A stretch of DNA of 64,000 nt from Dryomyza anilis. Lineage: Eukaryota; Arthropoda; Insecta; Diptera; Dryomyzidae. The position numbers and the translations under genes are program-made. Every line of letters begins with the position of its first letter. Positions within the stretch are counted from its first letter, which is position 1. Of this stretch, positions 47,491 through 58,852 are shown in pieces. Under the pieces are notes generated by a model that had not been told where the DNA came from, made no database searches, and saw only the letters and a list, made by a program, of their open reading frames with translations. The stretch covers positions 128,787,593 to 128,851,592 of the forward strand of contig OX638130.1 in assembly GCA_951804985.1 (NCBI GenBank), in the 5' to 3' direction.

Positions 47491-48953
47491 ATATTAAAAA
47501 AAAATATATTGTTTTAAACTCAAATATAATTTAATGATATTATGTAGTTTTTTTAAGTAATTAGAAATTGGAAGAATTAATTATCCTATTGACTGAATTT
47601 AATAATAAAGAACATATTATTTCTATGGCATTTTTTGTTTTTCTAAGTGCGAGAAACAAAAGAACTTCCCACGCATATGACATCTATATGTATTTGTTGT
47701 ACATATATATGCCCCAGTAAATATGTGTTTGTATTTTCTGACTAATAAAATAAAATGACAGCTGGCCGCTGGCATTTTGTAAGAATTCATTTGCAGCGCA
47801 ACATTTTTGCGAAATGAACGAATGTCGGAAACCATGCCGCAAAGAAAGTGCAGCTGAGTCAAGGCTGCCACGGAAGTATTTCAATTTTAAATATATCGAA
47901 CAAGTAAAATTTACTCTGCTTTGCAATAATAATAATATTTGGGAAAAACAGCTTTCAATGATGTTTTGTTTATTTTGATCTTAAAATATTCGTAAGCGAT
48001 GTCCGAAACATTTTCTAAAAAAAATTGAGTCGGGCATCGACTTTTGGGTTGATAGTGTTTTAGTCCAGGTGTGCATAATTTTACTATATACTAATAGGCC
48101 GATATCTGAAAAGATAAGTGTGACATATCATTTGAAAGTTAATTTTATGTGCAATAATACAAAAATATTACTCCAAACTCAGTAGAATAAAATTAGAAAC
48201 ATTTCGACAGTTAAAATTAGTGTAATAAAAAAGTCTACATTATATGTGTTTGGAAAGCCATAAAACTGTAACGATTTACTTAAATTTAATAAATTTAAAA
48301 ATCATAATTTTACTAAATGATTTAAATTTAAGTAGAAAAGAAAATGTAATGATATATTTTTTATACTTGAAGCAATAATAATTTAATTGAAAATGGTCGT
48401 TAAAAGTTTAAAAATGTACTTTAAGCTCTTTGCGCAACATCACAGCTTGTTCTTAGTTTGAGAGGTCCTAGTTTCAGAAAGGCAATGCGGAGCGAAACAT
48501 TTAAAAATTTTGAATTTTGAATAATTCAATGTACAATCATACTCAAATTTCTTAGCTTTAAAATATGTATTTAATTTAAAAGTACTCATCATAGTTCCCA
48601 GAAATTAAGTAAAAAAGTGCGAAATGTTGCCTTTAAAGTGCCATTTTTCGATTAATTATTTTTCTGTATCCAATTGAGTACCAGCTTTCTAATTTATTTT
48701 TCAGATCTACTCTATTCAATTAATTCACTTACATCGTAGTTAAGGGTTAATAATTAAATGTTTGAAATTTGTAGTAAATTTTAATTTAATTTTTTTTCTT
48801 ACTACCCAGTTGAATTTATTTATATTTTATATATGTATAATATTTTTTTTTTTTGGTAATATTATTTTTTTTTACAAAAAAAATATATAACGCCTGAAAC
48901 GCCACTATTCTTAGAATATTAAAATCCATAAGAATACTTAAATTTTGTTTTTG
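47491..48953. other. AT-rich non-coding sequence
   Basis: No supported gene. Overlapping frames at 47623-47926 show no motif. Confidence 0.45.
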
Positions 48954-49626
48954 ACTAGCTGGACCCGTACACGACTCGTGCAAAGATTTTGTGAATGCAA
49001 GGATATGGAGCAATTTTATTAATATAAAGAACATTTTTATTATTTATATCAGGGACCCGTGCTTCGCTGTTGACTTTTTTTATTGGTTTTATAAATGTAG
49101 TAACCAAAATCAAACTAATTCTCCGCTAAAACAACTTTTCTCAGACTGTGCTTCCCCGTAGAATTCTTCCCGTTACAGTTTTTCCCAGTAGAAGTTTTAG
49201 TGTGGTGAATTTTGGTGTGGTGAGATTTAGTGTGGTGAATTTTAGTATGGTGAATTTTAGTGTGGTGAGTTTCAATGTAGTGAATTTTAGTGTGGTGAGT
49301 TTTAGTGTGGTGAATTTGAGTGTGGTGAATTTAAGTGTGGTGAGTTTTTGAGTGGTGAACTTAAGTGTGGTGAGTTTTGTATTTGTATTTTGTTTTAACT
49401 TCTTAGCTTGTGTATGTGCCGAGTTATGACGTTTTGAATGTTTAGGTTGTATGGGAGGTGCCACGCCCTTTTGTCCAGTCCCGCCCATATATAGCCTATG
49501 ACACCCTCCGGACTCCATAGTATCCTGGTGCAAATTTCAGTTAAATCGGTTCAGCGGTTTAGACGAGATGCTGGAACAAACAGACAGACAGACCGAGAGA
49601 GACCAAGAGTTTTATATATATTGATA
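48954..49626 (+). mobile_element. family D (Helitron-like) element, copy 2, both ends present
   Basis: The head ACTAGCTGGACCCGTACACG is followed by a duplicated CAGGGACCCGTGCTTCGCTG and GACTGTGCTTCCCCGTAGAA. Then come one or two TTCTTCCCG units and about 12 GTGGTGAATTTTAGT units (49200-49370). The tail TATAGCCTATGACACCCTCC, GGTTCAGCGGTTTAGACG, AACAAACAGACAGACAGACC ends in TTTTATATATATTGATA. The absence of terminal inverted repeats, the constant CTAG-type head and the constant AT tail resemble small Helentron/Helitron-like elements such as Lep1 of Lepidoptera. No rep/helicase gene is present, so the assignment is tentative. Confidence 0.65.
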
Positions 49627-49634
49627 GATGTCGC

Positions 49635-50002
49635 CATGATACAAATATATACAGGTACGATCACTCTCTCATTTTTTTCCAATGTTTACTTTAGTTGACA
49701 CTAGGCAAGTTTTTTGAAGTTTAGTTTTAAAACCAAAACAAAATCGACAATTAAAAAAAAATCAATATAAAATTCTATAGAAATGAAAAATAATTATCAA
49801 GGTATGCTTTAAGATAACTTAAAAATGTTCACAAAAATTTTTATAATCAAAACAAAATCTGAAAAATATTTTTCATATTTTCTTTGAACATAATTTTCAA
49901 TTTTTGAAAATTTGAATTTGAATCAAAACAAAATATTTCAAAATTTGTCAAAAAAACTTGCCTAATGTCAGAGTGATCGTACCTGTAAATATTTGTATCA
50001 TG
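49635..50002. mobile_element. 368-bp MITE with perfect 8-bp target duplication (hAT-like)
   Basis: CATGATACAAATATATACAG at the left and CTGTAAATATTTGTATCATG at the right form the inverted ends, extending through AGGTACGATCACTCT and, further in, CTAGGCAAGTTTTTT. They are flanked on both sides by the identical octamer GATGTCGC (49627-49634 and 50003-50010). An 8-bp duplication suits hAT. It is non-coding. Confidence 0.85.
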
Positions 50003-50010
50003 GATGTCGC

Positions 50011-52910
50011 ACATTTTTTTAAATGTGCGCACAGTGAATAATTGAGCTCCAATAATTTTCAGTTTTATGATGTCATTTATTTGGAATTTCAATCAATATA
50101 TGGAGTTGACAAATTAAATTAACACAATAAATAAAGGAATGAATAGCATGCTTGAATAAAAAAATGAATAATTGAACGAATGTCTGAATATAAAATAAAT
50201 GCATTTCAATGCATAATTAATGCCGAAGAATACTTGCGACCATTGGTTATGAATGTGATTTTATTTTCTCAACACTTAGACAGACACTGAGACGGACACA
50301 AACACTTTTGTCAGCAATAACTATTAATTGAATGCCATACAAAAGCGCAGCAAACTACAACAATGACATAAGCCGTGGCTTGAATTAAAAATTCCATTCA
50401 ATTAATATTTTATTGAGACCACAACAACAAGAAGAACACGCGGGAAATATAAGCCGCCATTACACAATATGACGTCCGTCACTGCGGCAGCGACGCAACG
50501 CAACGCATACTGTATGCTCTGTTTTTTTCTCACTCTCTCCTCACGATGGGGTTTATCTGCGCCGACATATTTTAAGTGCCTATATCTTCTCTTTTTCTCC
50601 CCCTCCTGTCATTCAGTGCACGGACTTCCGTGCAGAGAAAAACGCGTTATTTATTAAAAAAACTTCCGTCACTTCTTCATTCTGTTTTTGATATTTTATA
50701 CCAAGAAATAAGTACAAAATCCTGGCAGCTGTGCACTTTTTGATTATGCTGTTGATTTTGCGGTGGCTGTCACCATTGTTCGACCACAAATCATCGTGGT
50801 GTCAATATTTAATTCGCCGTTTCTTTCACTTGAGTAAATGTACACTGACGAAGGTGTGAAATGAAATAATTGTCATTTATTGCAAGGCGTGAATTAAGTA
50901 AAGAGTTCAGAAATGAATTTAATATAATCAACATCTTTTTATTTGTATCAAAAAATAAATGAACTGTATTGCTCGATTTACTGTGAAGACAAATATGCAA
51001 ATTTCTTTTCTAAGAACAGCAAAATATGTTGCTGTTTGTCAGGCTATATTTATTTTGTTATTTCAAGCAACAAATTGTTGAAAAGACCCAGTGCAATTTG
51101 TAACAATGACTGCATTTCCAAGAACGAAGTCAAAAGAATAAGGCACATATTGCCTGCGCTTTGTGTGAGTGGGTGAAACATAGAGGTCTGACATTGCAAC
51201 TCAAACTTGAACGACCTACAATTTATCTTTTGCGTTGGCAACTTAAATAAACTGAAGTTAATGTGAGACAGGATGACTAATGCAACATGCTAACCATATG
51301 CCTACTCTTACTATTGAAGTGACTAGAGAAGCAGCAGAGAATAAATGCGTTATTTATGTGCATCAAGTGCTTGTGGTGACCATACAGAACCATCGGACAA
51401 CTGGAGAACAGAACCACAGCCATGCGATTCCTATAGAGATTCTCACAAAGTTCAAATATGATTTGGGTCGCGTGGACACAATAGAAATAGCAACAATAAC
51501 AACAAATATTTGTTCAACTCTTATCTGTGCTGTGCTCAAGTTTCGGCGAATGCGCCTCTCTTGTTCTGAGTCACATGCGTCCAACTCCATTTCCATGCAT
51601 ATGATAAATGAGCGCTGAATGGGTGTAACCAACAGCAACCCAGTAACCCAGTGAGAAAAAAAATGTTATGAACATATTTAAAATTTAATGTGACAACACA
51701 CTTTATTATTTCTAAAATTCGTAATGCAGGTATTGATTACGAATATCGAGAAATTTTACTGATAAATAATAATATTTAGGCCATATCAAATAGTAAAGCT
51801 TTATCGATTAAACTCCTTAAAATAATGAGAACATTTTAAGTTGACACTTAACATATTTTCAAAATTAACTGTGCGGTCCTTACAATTATTGTCATATTAT
51901 AAATTAATTATTAGGTTAATTCTAATTAAATAGTCGTACATTATTTTTATGAAAGAACAAATTTTTTTCAATACAAATAATGTTTTATCCTAAAATAGAT
52001 TTTTGAAAATATGAAATTAGATTTTATCCATTTTCGTATCAAAAAAAATCATAGTTTTCAAATATAAATGTGTTTTTTTTTCACATCAGCTACCTGTTTT
52101 TACAAAGTATTATTTTAGAGATAATTCGTCCAATAAAAATATTTCAATGAAATTTTTTCTAAAGTTTTTTCACCAATAAATTGTTTTTATGGATTATAAT
52201 TTTAAACAGCAGAATAACTCTGTTAATCCTTTCGAGCCGGTCGGCACAATATATTCAAAAAAGTTTAAAAACAAAAATTCTGGCTCGGTAAATTTTAATA
52301 TTTTTCCTAATATTTAAGGTCCATCTAGTGCCAATATTAAACATACGGTAGTTTTTTTTTTTTGGTTTAAAAGCATTAATACTGAATAACACTCTAATAA
52401 AAAAAAATATGCTTTGATTTCTATTCATTGTTCTACTGGGCTACCCGTGACACTTTTTCCATGATGTGTAGCTGTTAGTTGTTTCACTCTATATATGACT
52501 TATGTGCGACTATGTGTATCTTGTTCATGTGTCCTATAAAATACAACAAGACTTTTGTTTATTTCCAAGTGGCAACACTTCATTGCGGTTCCACAGCTAC
52601 TTCCGGCATAGTTTGCTTCCTGTGTCCTTACTATTTCTAGATTCTGAGCATTAAATTCAACAGAAGACAAAACTAAAAAATATTTATGGACAACTACTCC
52701 TTAATCTCGAGCGACCAAATTTATTTAGAAGTTGATATTAAATATGAAACACAACCATTTATTCAACAATATTGCAAAAAAATGCATCGGATTTTTTCGT
52801 TCGAAAATATTTTGAATTGAATTTTTCGACAAAATATTTACGAACAGAAATATTTCGACGAAATATTTTCTTAACGATTTTAACAAAATTCTACAATTTG
52901 TAACACTCAC
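50011..52910. other. intron 4, part next to exon 4, no feature recognised
   Basis: 50400-50660 and 51180-51650 are GC-richer and hold frames of 60-112 codons without motifs. 51650-52900 is AT-rich. I saw no repeats with defined ends. Confidence 0.4.
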
Positions 52911-52990
52911 CTGTTGTACATGAGCACATCGGGATTCCAGAGTCTGTGCGGCGGGATGCGCAGATCGCGTACTCCGGCGTATTCGCTCGA
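52911..52990 (-). CDS. nAChRalpha7: nAChR alpha7-like exon 4 (5' part eroded)
   Basis: The minus strand reads M-N-F-R-W-N-S-S-E-Y, then AGVRDLRIPPHRLW, then NPDVLMYN, ending in AG before a good donor (CAG then GTGAGT). This matches the usual 110-bp exon containing RWNxSEYGGVKDLRI and WKPDVLMYN. The first 10 or so codons, expected to encode EWND, are not recognisable. No AG acceptor sits where it should: the sequence just upstream is TTCATTCTTCATTTAT. Two normally conserved positions differ: the first Gly of the YGG motif is Ala and the Lys of WKPD is Asn. The 5' boundary given is where similarity stops, not a splice site. The donor phase matches exon 5 exactly. Confidence 0.82.
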
Positions 52991-55900
52991 GTTCCATCGA
53001 AAATTCATATAAATGAAGAATGAATCAAAAAACAACGCAGTTACTTATAAATTTGGGTGGTGGGTTTTTCCTGTTTTTGAACACTTTTTATTACATTGAG
53101 GCGATTTGTATGGACCCTCCCTTTCTTTAAGATGAAAAATCTAAAATATGAGTTCCGCAGGATCGACTTATGGTGTACTTAAAAAAACTTCGAAATTCGG
53201 TACACCTAACTATTTGTACTAAAATAACTAAAAATTGCAGTTTAAAAAAAAATACTAAAAACTGAAATTTGTACACAAAATTAAACTTTTTAATTAAAAT
53301 GATTATTTTTTAGAAATGATACTTATTTGAATAAGTGAAATATGCGCTATAATGTAAAAATATTTCAGAAGCCTTGAATAAATATTGTTATCTACGTTCC
53401 ACCCTTTCGCTATTAGCTTTTCCTTCGTAGGCGCTAACTAAATAAATCAAAACTTAATAGAAAAAAAAATATTTTCATTGTGCAGAAGCAAAGTAACCAA
53501 ATTAAGCGCAACTCTATTTCGCAGAATGGCTTCATTAATCGAACCGCGAACTTTGAATGAGTTCGTAGTTAAATTTAACACGAGTCTGGTAAACAAAATG
53601 AGGAGAATAAAGAAGGCAGGAGATGAAAAAGTATCAAAAGGAGGCGGTTTAGAGCATAGCAGTAAAATAATTACAGAAATAAGTTATAAAAAAAGAGCTA
53701 CAAAAGAAGGTAAACTCCACACTTAAGACTCGGGCAACAGTTTCACTTTGGTTTGGCTACGACAACAGATTTGGCCGCTGCGCCAGTTAAAACAATGCAA
53801 AGAACGAAGGAAGGGAAATAGAAGAAAATCGAAAATTAAATGAATTTGAAAAATAAAGGCTGAATATAATATGCAGCCAAGTCGACTTGAGCCTGAAGAT
53901 GCGAACAAATATTGGGGGACTACAGGGTGCCTCAAATGCTGAAAATGTTGCTGGTGTTGTTAATTTCGATTTTGCCACCAACAAAAAGTTGTTGGCAGCA
54001 TCCTTGTCATCTACGTCGTCATGGCAACTAATGGCGCGTTGCAAAGCTAGCAGACGCCGTGACAAGCGGTGGTTGTAACTGAATTTTCTGGTAAACTGGA
54101 AAAACTATTAAAAAAACATCTAAAGGCGCTGAAAGTCAAAGCGTAAATGTGTCGTAGAAAAGGCAGAGAAGGACAGAAACAACATAAAAAATACAAAAAA
54201 TCAAAAACGCAACGAAAATTGCGACATTGATGTCTTCCCATTGTCACCCTCTGCCTACTCCCCACATTACACTGTATTAAAAACAATACTTGCAATAATT
54301 TCAACAACAGAAAACTTTTCAATTTCCGCAAAAAGCAATTTTGGCAAAGAAACTGCAGAAAAAAAGAAGCTGCTGGCAAAAACATACAGCAGACCAAAGA
54401 ATTCTGTGTGATGTGGAGGGAGATGGATGCAGGGTGCCTAAATTCATTCTAGGAAATAAGTTAAAAACTGCGAAAAAAAGTCATCTAATAAAGGGCGTGT
54501 TGCGCAACCCTCAACGGATTTCCGGCGAAACAAAGCAGGACAACTTTGTACGAAATATGTAAGGCGTATCATAGGGGTGTTTGAGTGAAAACCAAGAAAT
54601 GTAAGTATTTAAATAGTGTTTATAGATAATTTTTTAAAATAATTAAAAAAATTTAAATGCATGTTGAGGTTCATATGGAGAGTCGGCGAATGCTGCTCAC
54701 ATTATTTTTTTTTAATTATTTAAAAAAATAGCTGAAATATTGTGTTTTTTATATTTTTACTCTTTGTTCCGTTAGTTTAGAGTTTTTTCATTATTAATCA
54801 CAGAAAGTTGCCGGACAGGACAAAAACTTCCGTATGAAAATTTTTATTACATTTTATCTCTGACAAAATTATTAAATTATTTGTACGATTTAAATTCCCT
54901 ATTGTATTTAATGTTTCATAATTTTTTTTACAATTTGTTAGATTTTTCTATATAATTATCACTAAATTTTGTTCTAGAATTACTGGGAAATCAATGATTT
55001 TTGAAGATGCCGAAAAAATCATGCTTTAAATTTAAAAACTGTAAATCGTTTATTTTATTTTGAAAAACGAATTGAAGTTTAAAGGGTATTTCTATCGAAA
55101 GTTGGAACATGCTGGAATATTGTGTTCCTCTTAACCATTTGTATAGTTTTGAAATTCGCACAAAATATAAAATATATAATAAAATTTACCACAGAGCCAT
55201 AAAAAATAGTGACATTGTAAGACGAATGTGTTTTGCATTTTTTTTTGTATAGTTTTGTGCAACCAACTTGCAACGTGCTACATTCAAGCGTTTTTTAAAT
55301 GCTCTTAAAAAATTAAATAAAAGATAAAATTTACAACTTTCCTGTTGACCAATAAAAGTGTAAAAGTGGCAACATTTTATGCAAATAAAATGAAGAGACA
55401 TTGGAATAAAGTGCAGCAATAGTTGCAGAGACGTGAGAGTACCGTGGTACTGAAGTATGGTTTTAATATTTTTTCGGCTGCCTTAATTGAGTTTATGAAT
55501 TGTAATTAATGCAATTGCATAGTGCTTGAAAAAATACTGCTGCATATTTTAGGGCGCTCCAACATGCGGGTTTTATCAGCACGAAATACAACGAAATTAA
55601 AATAAATGAATATCTGCGCATGGTGGCTCTGCTCTAATTGAGTCTGTTTTAGTTCGTGATCCCTTCGAAGCTGCTTATGACACTTCGTCGCGCCGCATCG
55701 AAAATAGATTCGTAATCATTTCGACGAACTGTCAGAATGGCAGCCATGCGAAAAACATCGTTTAAATCGCGTTACAGTTACGCGTGCAACAAAGCAAAAA
55801 CCACGCGAAAAGTGTAGAAGACAGAGGAAAATGGAAAAATATATGTGATATGATATGTTGCAGTGGTTGGGAAAGTTAATGACCTTGAAAAACTGCAGAA

Positions 55901-56934
55901 AAGATAAAAGAAATTGAAAAAAATGGTGGAATATCGTGAGAAAAAAGAAAATATCTAAGAAGATGCAAGCTTTTTTCTTAAATAAAACATAATGTAAAAG
56001 ATGTGGAAGGTAGAACATTTCGTGAGAACGTTAGAAAAGAAGTTGAACTAAGAACTATTTTAAAGACAAGGCAAATGTTATGCAAATTGTAATCGGGAAT
56101 GTAAATGCAGAAAAACAATTCCAATATGTTGGATGAAAAAAGTAATTAAAATGCGTCCAATTAATTAGAAATGCATCAAGTAGAAACACAACCTTTAATA
56201 TAACTAAAAATATTAAATCAGGATATTGCGTGCTTGTATTGGACCAAGTTTACCACCAAAAATGAAAGTTGAATATTTTTATGGATTTTGACGTTTACGA
56301 TTTTTTTGAATAAAACACCTTTGAATTTCATGAGATTTGCTAATTTATAATAAAAATTAGATGAATAGTGTACACCTTGGAGTAGAGGAAAAAAAAATCC
56401 CAAAATTGTGCATTTTGTTGGCCCAAAAATGATTCTTTTTTACTTTCAATCTCAGGACCTGTGAAAGGAATTTTGAAAATTGATATGAACATATAATTTG
56501 TGTTCTGTTATGTATGTTTTGTATAAAAGAAAAATAAGTCTGACTTTATATGAAACGCTTACCAACCAATAGAACCCCAAAAACGTGGTGTTTCGTTTTT
56601 GGCATTTATCCTTGAAACTGGACGTGTAGGGAAAAAACTAAAAATACCATTTCTCATAGAATGTCACTAAGAATATGAAACTTTCATTTCTGATGTTGAA
56701 TATTTTTGTAAAATATGCGCACGGTTTAATTATTTTACTTGATCAATATTTTGTAATTGATTTTAAACTACCTTCGCGATGAGGTGGATGACAATGTTAT
56801 ATTATCGTTTTCTTGCCATCTGGTTCATCATGGTTCTATCGCTATGGTTTCATATTAAAAACAATTTGAATATTTTTAATTTTAACCATATTAGGCCATC
56901 CGAATTCTGTCAGACGCAAATCTAACTGACCCAA
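52991..56934. other. intron 3, no feature recognised
   Basis: 53470-54600 is purine-rich on the plus strand and GC-richer than average, with several frames below 120 codons on both strands, none recognisable. The rest is AT-rich. Confidence 0.4.
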
Positions 56935-57090
56935 AAAATAAAAATATGTTATAAAAAATATTTTTAATATAAAACCTTTTTAAGGTGAATTTTTAAGTAT
57001 GATTTAAAACGAAACGTGAGGCGGTAGATAATATAATATATCGAATCCTTAAAGTTCACATTAAAACTTTTTATATTAAAAAATATTTTT
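56935..57090 (+). repeat. family E dispersed repeat, copy 2
   Basis: Direct repeat of 60-205: AATATTTTTAATATAAAACC, then AGGTGAATTTTTAAGTATG, then GAAACGTGAGGCGGTAGATA and ATCCTTAAAG. It lies immediately beside the tail of a family D element. Confidence 0.6.
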
Positions 57091-57141
57091 TAATTCATAT
57101 TTTTTTTTATAACATTTTTTAGGAATAAAAAGTGGTAATTT

Positions 57142-58573
57142 TCTATTAATATAATAAATCAGTTTGTTCGTTTGTACGTTTGTTACGCTTCTCCGTCTAA
57201 ACGGCTGATCCGATTTTCTTGAAATTTTTACCACAGATGCGGTATGGTCTGGAAGGAATGATAGGCTATATATGGGCGGGATTGGACAAAGAGGCGTGGC
57301 ACCTCCCATACAACCTAAAGTTTCAATATGATATAACTCGGCACTTGAAACAAAAAACTCAAATACAAAAAAAAAAAAATTAAAAGCAAAAAAGCAAAAG
57401 CACAGTACAAAACAAAATCAAAAATACAAAAACAAAAGCAATCACATAAAACTACAATCCAAACTAAAGGAAAAACAAAAAAAAGGAAAGAAAAAGAAAA
57501 ACAAACTCACCACAATAAAACTAAACACACTAAAACTCACCACACTAAAACTCACCACACTAAAACTCACCACACTAAAATTCACCACACTATAACCCAC
57601 CACACTATAATTCACCACACTAAAACTCACCACACTTAAACTCACCACACTAAAACTCACCACACTAAAACCCACCACACTTTAATTCACCACACTAAAA
57701 CTCATCACACCATAATTCACCATACTAAAACTCACCACACTAAAACTCACCACACCAAAACTCACCACACTAAAACTCACCACACTTAAACTCACGACAC
57801 TAAAACTCACCACACCACCCTAAAATTCACCACACTAAAACCCACCACACTATAATTCACCACACTAAAATTCACCACAATAAAATTCACCACACTAAAG
57901 CTCACCACACTTAAACTCACCACACTAAAACTCACCACACTAAAATTCATCACACCAAAATTCACCACACTAAATCTCACCACACCAAAACTCACCACAA
58001 TAAAACTTCTACTGGAAAAAACTCTACGGGGAAGAATTCTACGGGAAAGAATTCTACCGGAAAGAATTCTACCGGGAAGAATTCTAGGCGAAAGCGTTCT
58101 ATGAAAAACATTTTATGGGGAAGATTTCTACTGGGAAGAAATCTTCACCACAACTTAACTCACCACACTAAAACTTCTACTGGGAAAAACTCTACGGGTA
58201 AGAATTCTATGGGAAAGAATTCTACCGGGAAGAATTCTACCGGAAAGAATTCTACTGGAATGTGTTCTATGGGGAAGAATTTTACGGGAAAGATTTCCAC
58301 TGGGAAGAATTTTACGGCGAAATATTCTACGGGGAAGATTTCTACGTGGAAGAATTCTACGGGGAAGCAGGGAAGAAGCAGTCTGAGAAAGAATAATCTT
58401 TGAGAAAAGTTGTTTTGGCGGAGAATTATTTTTTTTGGTTACTACATTTATAAATCCAATAAAAAAAACGTCCACAGCGAAGAACCCTGATATAAATAAT
58501 ATTTTTTTTATATTAAAAAAATTGCTCCATATCCTTGCATTAACAAATTCTCGTCGTGCATGGGTCCAGTTAT
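57142..58573 (-). mobile_element. family D (Helitron-like) element, copy 3, longest
   Basis: Inverted copy. Reading the minus strand from 58573: head ACTGGACCCATGCACGACG, CTTGCATT complement, CAGACTGCTTCTTCCC, then two blocks of the 15-bp TTCTTCCCGGTAGAA-type unit (58020-58140 and 58185-58370) separated by one GTGGTGAG segment. A long GTGGTGAGTTTTAGT array follows (57505-58010, about 30 units), then a T-rich tract and the tail with GGTGCCACGCC, CCCATATATAGCC and CCGTTTAGACGGAGAAGCG. The same module order in three copies shows the repeats belong to the element. Confidence 0.72.
57505..58370 (-). repeat. 15-bp tandem arrays of two types inside family D copy 3
   Basis: On the plus strand the units read CACCACACTAAAACT and GGGAAGAATTCTACC. 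Both are 15 bp, multiples of three, giving repetitive frames such as SVVSF on the minus strand. The second type appears in two blocks, implying an internal duplication. Confidence 0.88.
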
Positions 58574-58852
58574 ATGTTATGTTAATGATCTGAATAAAGT
58601 AAATTAATTTAACATTTAAAAAGATAAAAAAAAATAAGTAATTTTAAAATATTTTTTTTAATATTAATATGCATTATTTTGTAAAGTTCTCACAAAAACC
58701 AATAACATTCATTTAATAACTTATTTTCAATACACAAAATGTTTTAGTAATTACAGATATTAAATGTTTATTTATGGTCAAAAACTAATACTAATATCTA
58801 TTAGTTTATAAACCAAAAAAAAACCCCGTTGCGCAGCCCGGGTACAAAATAC

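Noticed and set aside
51280..51618. 112-codon frame on plus (and 91 codons antisense)
   Set aside because: No motif, no initiation context or splice partner; both strands open by chance in a GC-richer patch.
53478..53726. 82-codon basic frame (MCRSKVTKL...)
   Set aside because: Lysine-rich by composition; no domain, and it lies in a purine-rich intronic stretch.
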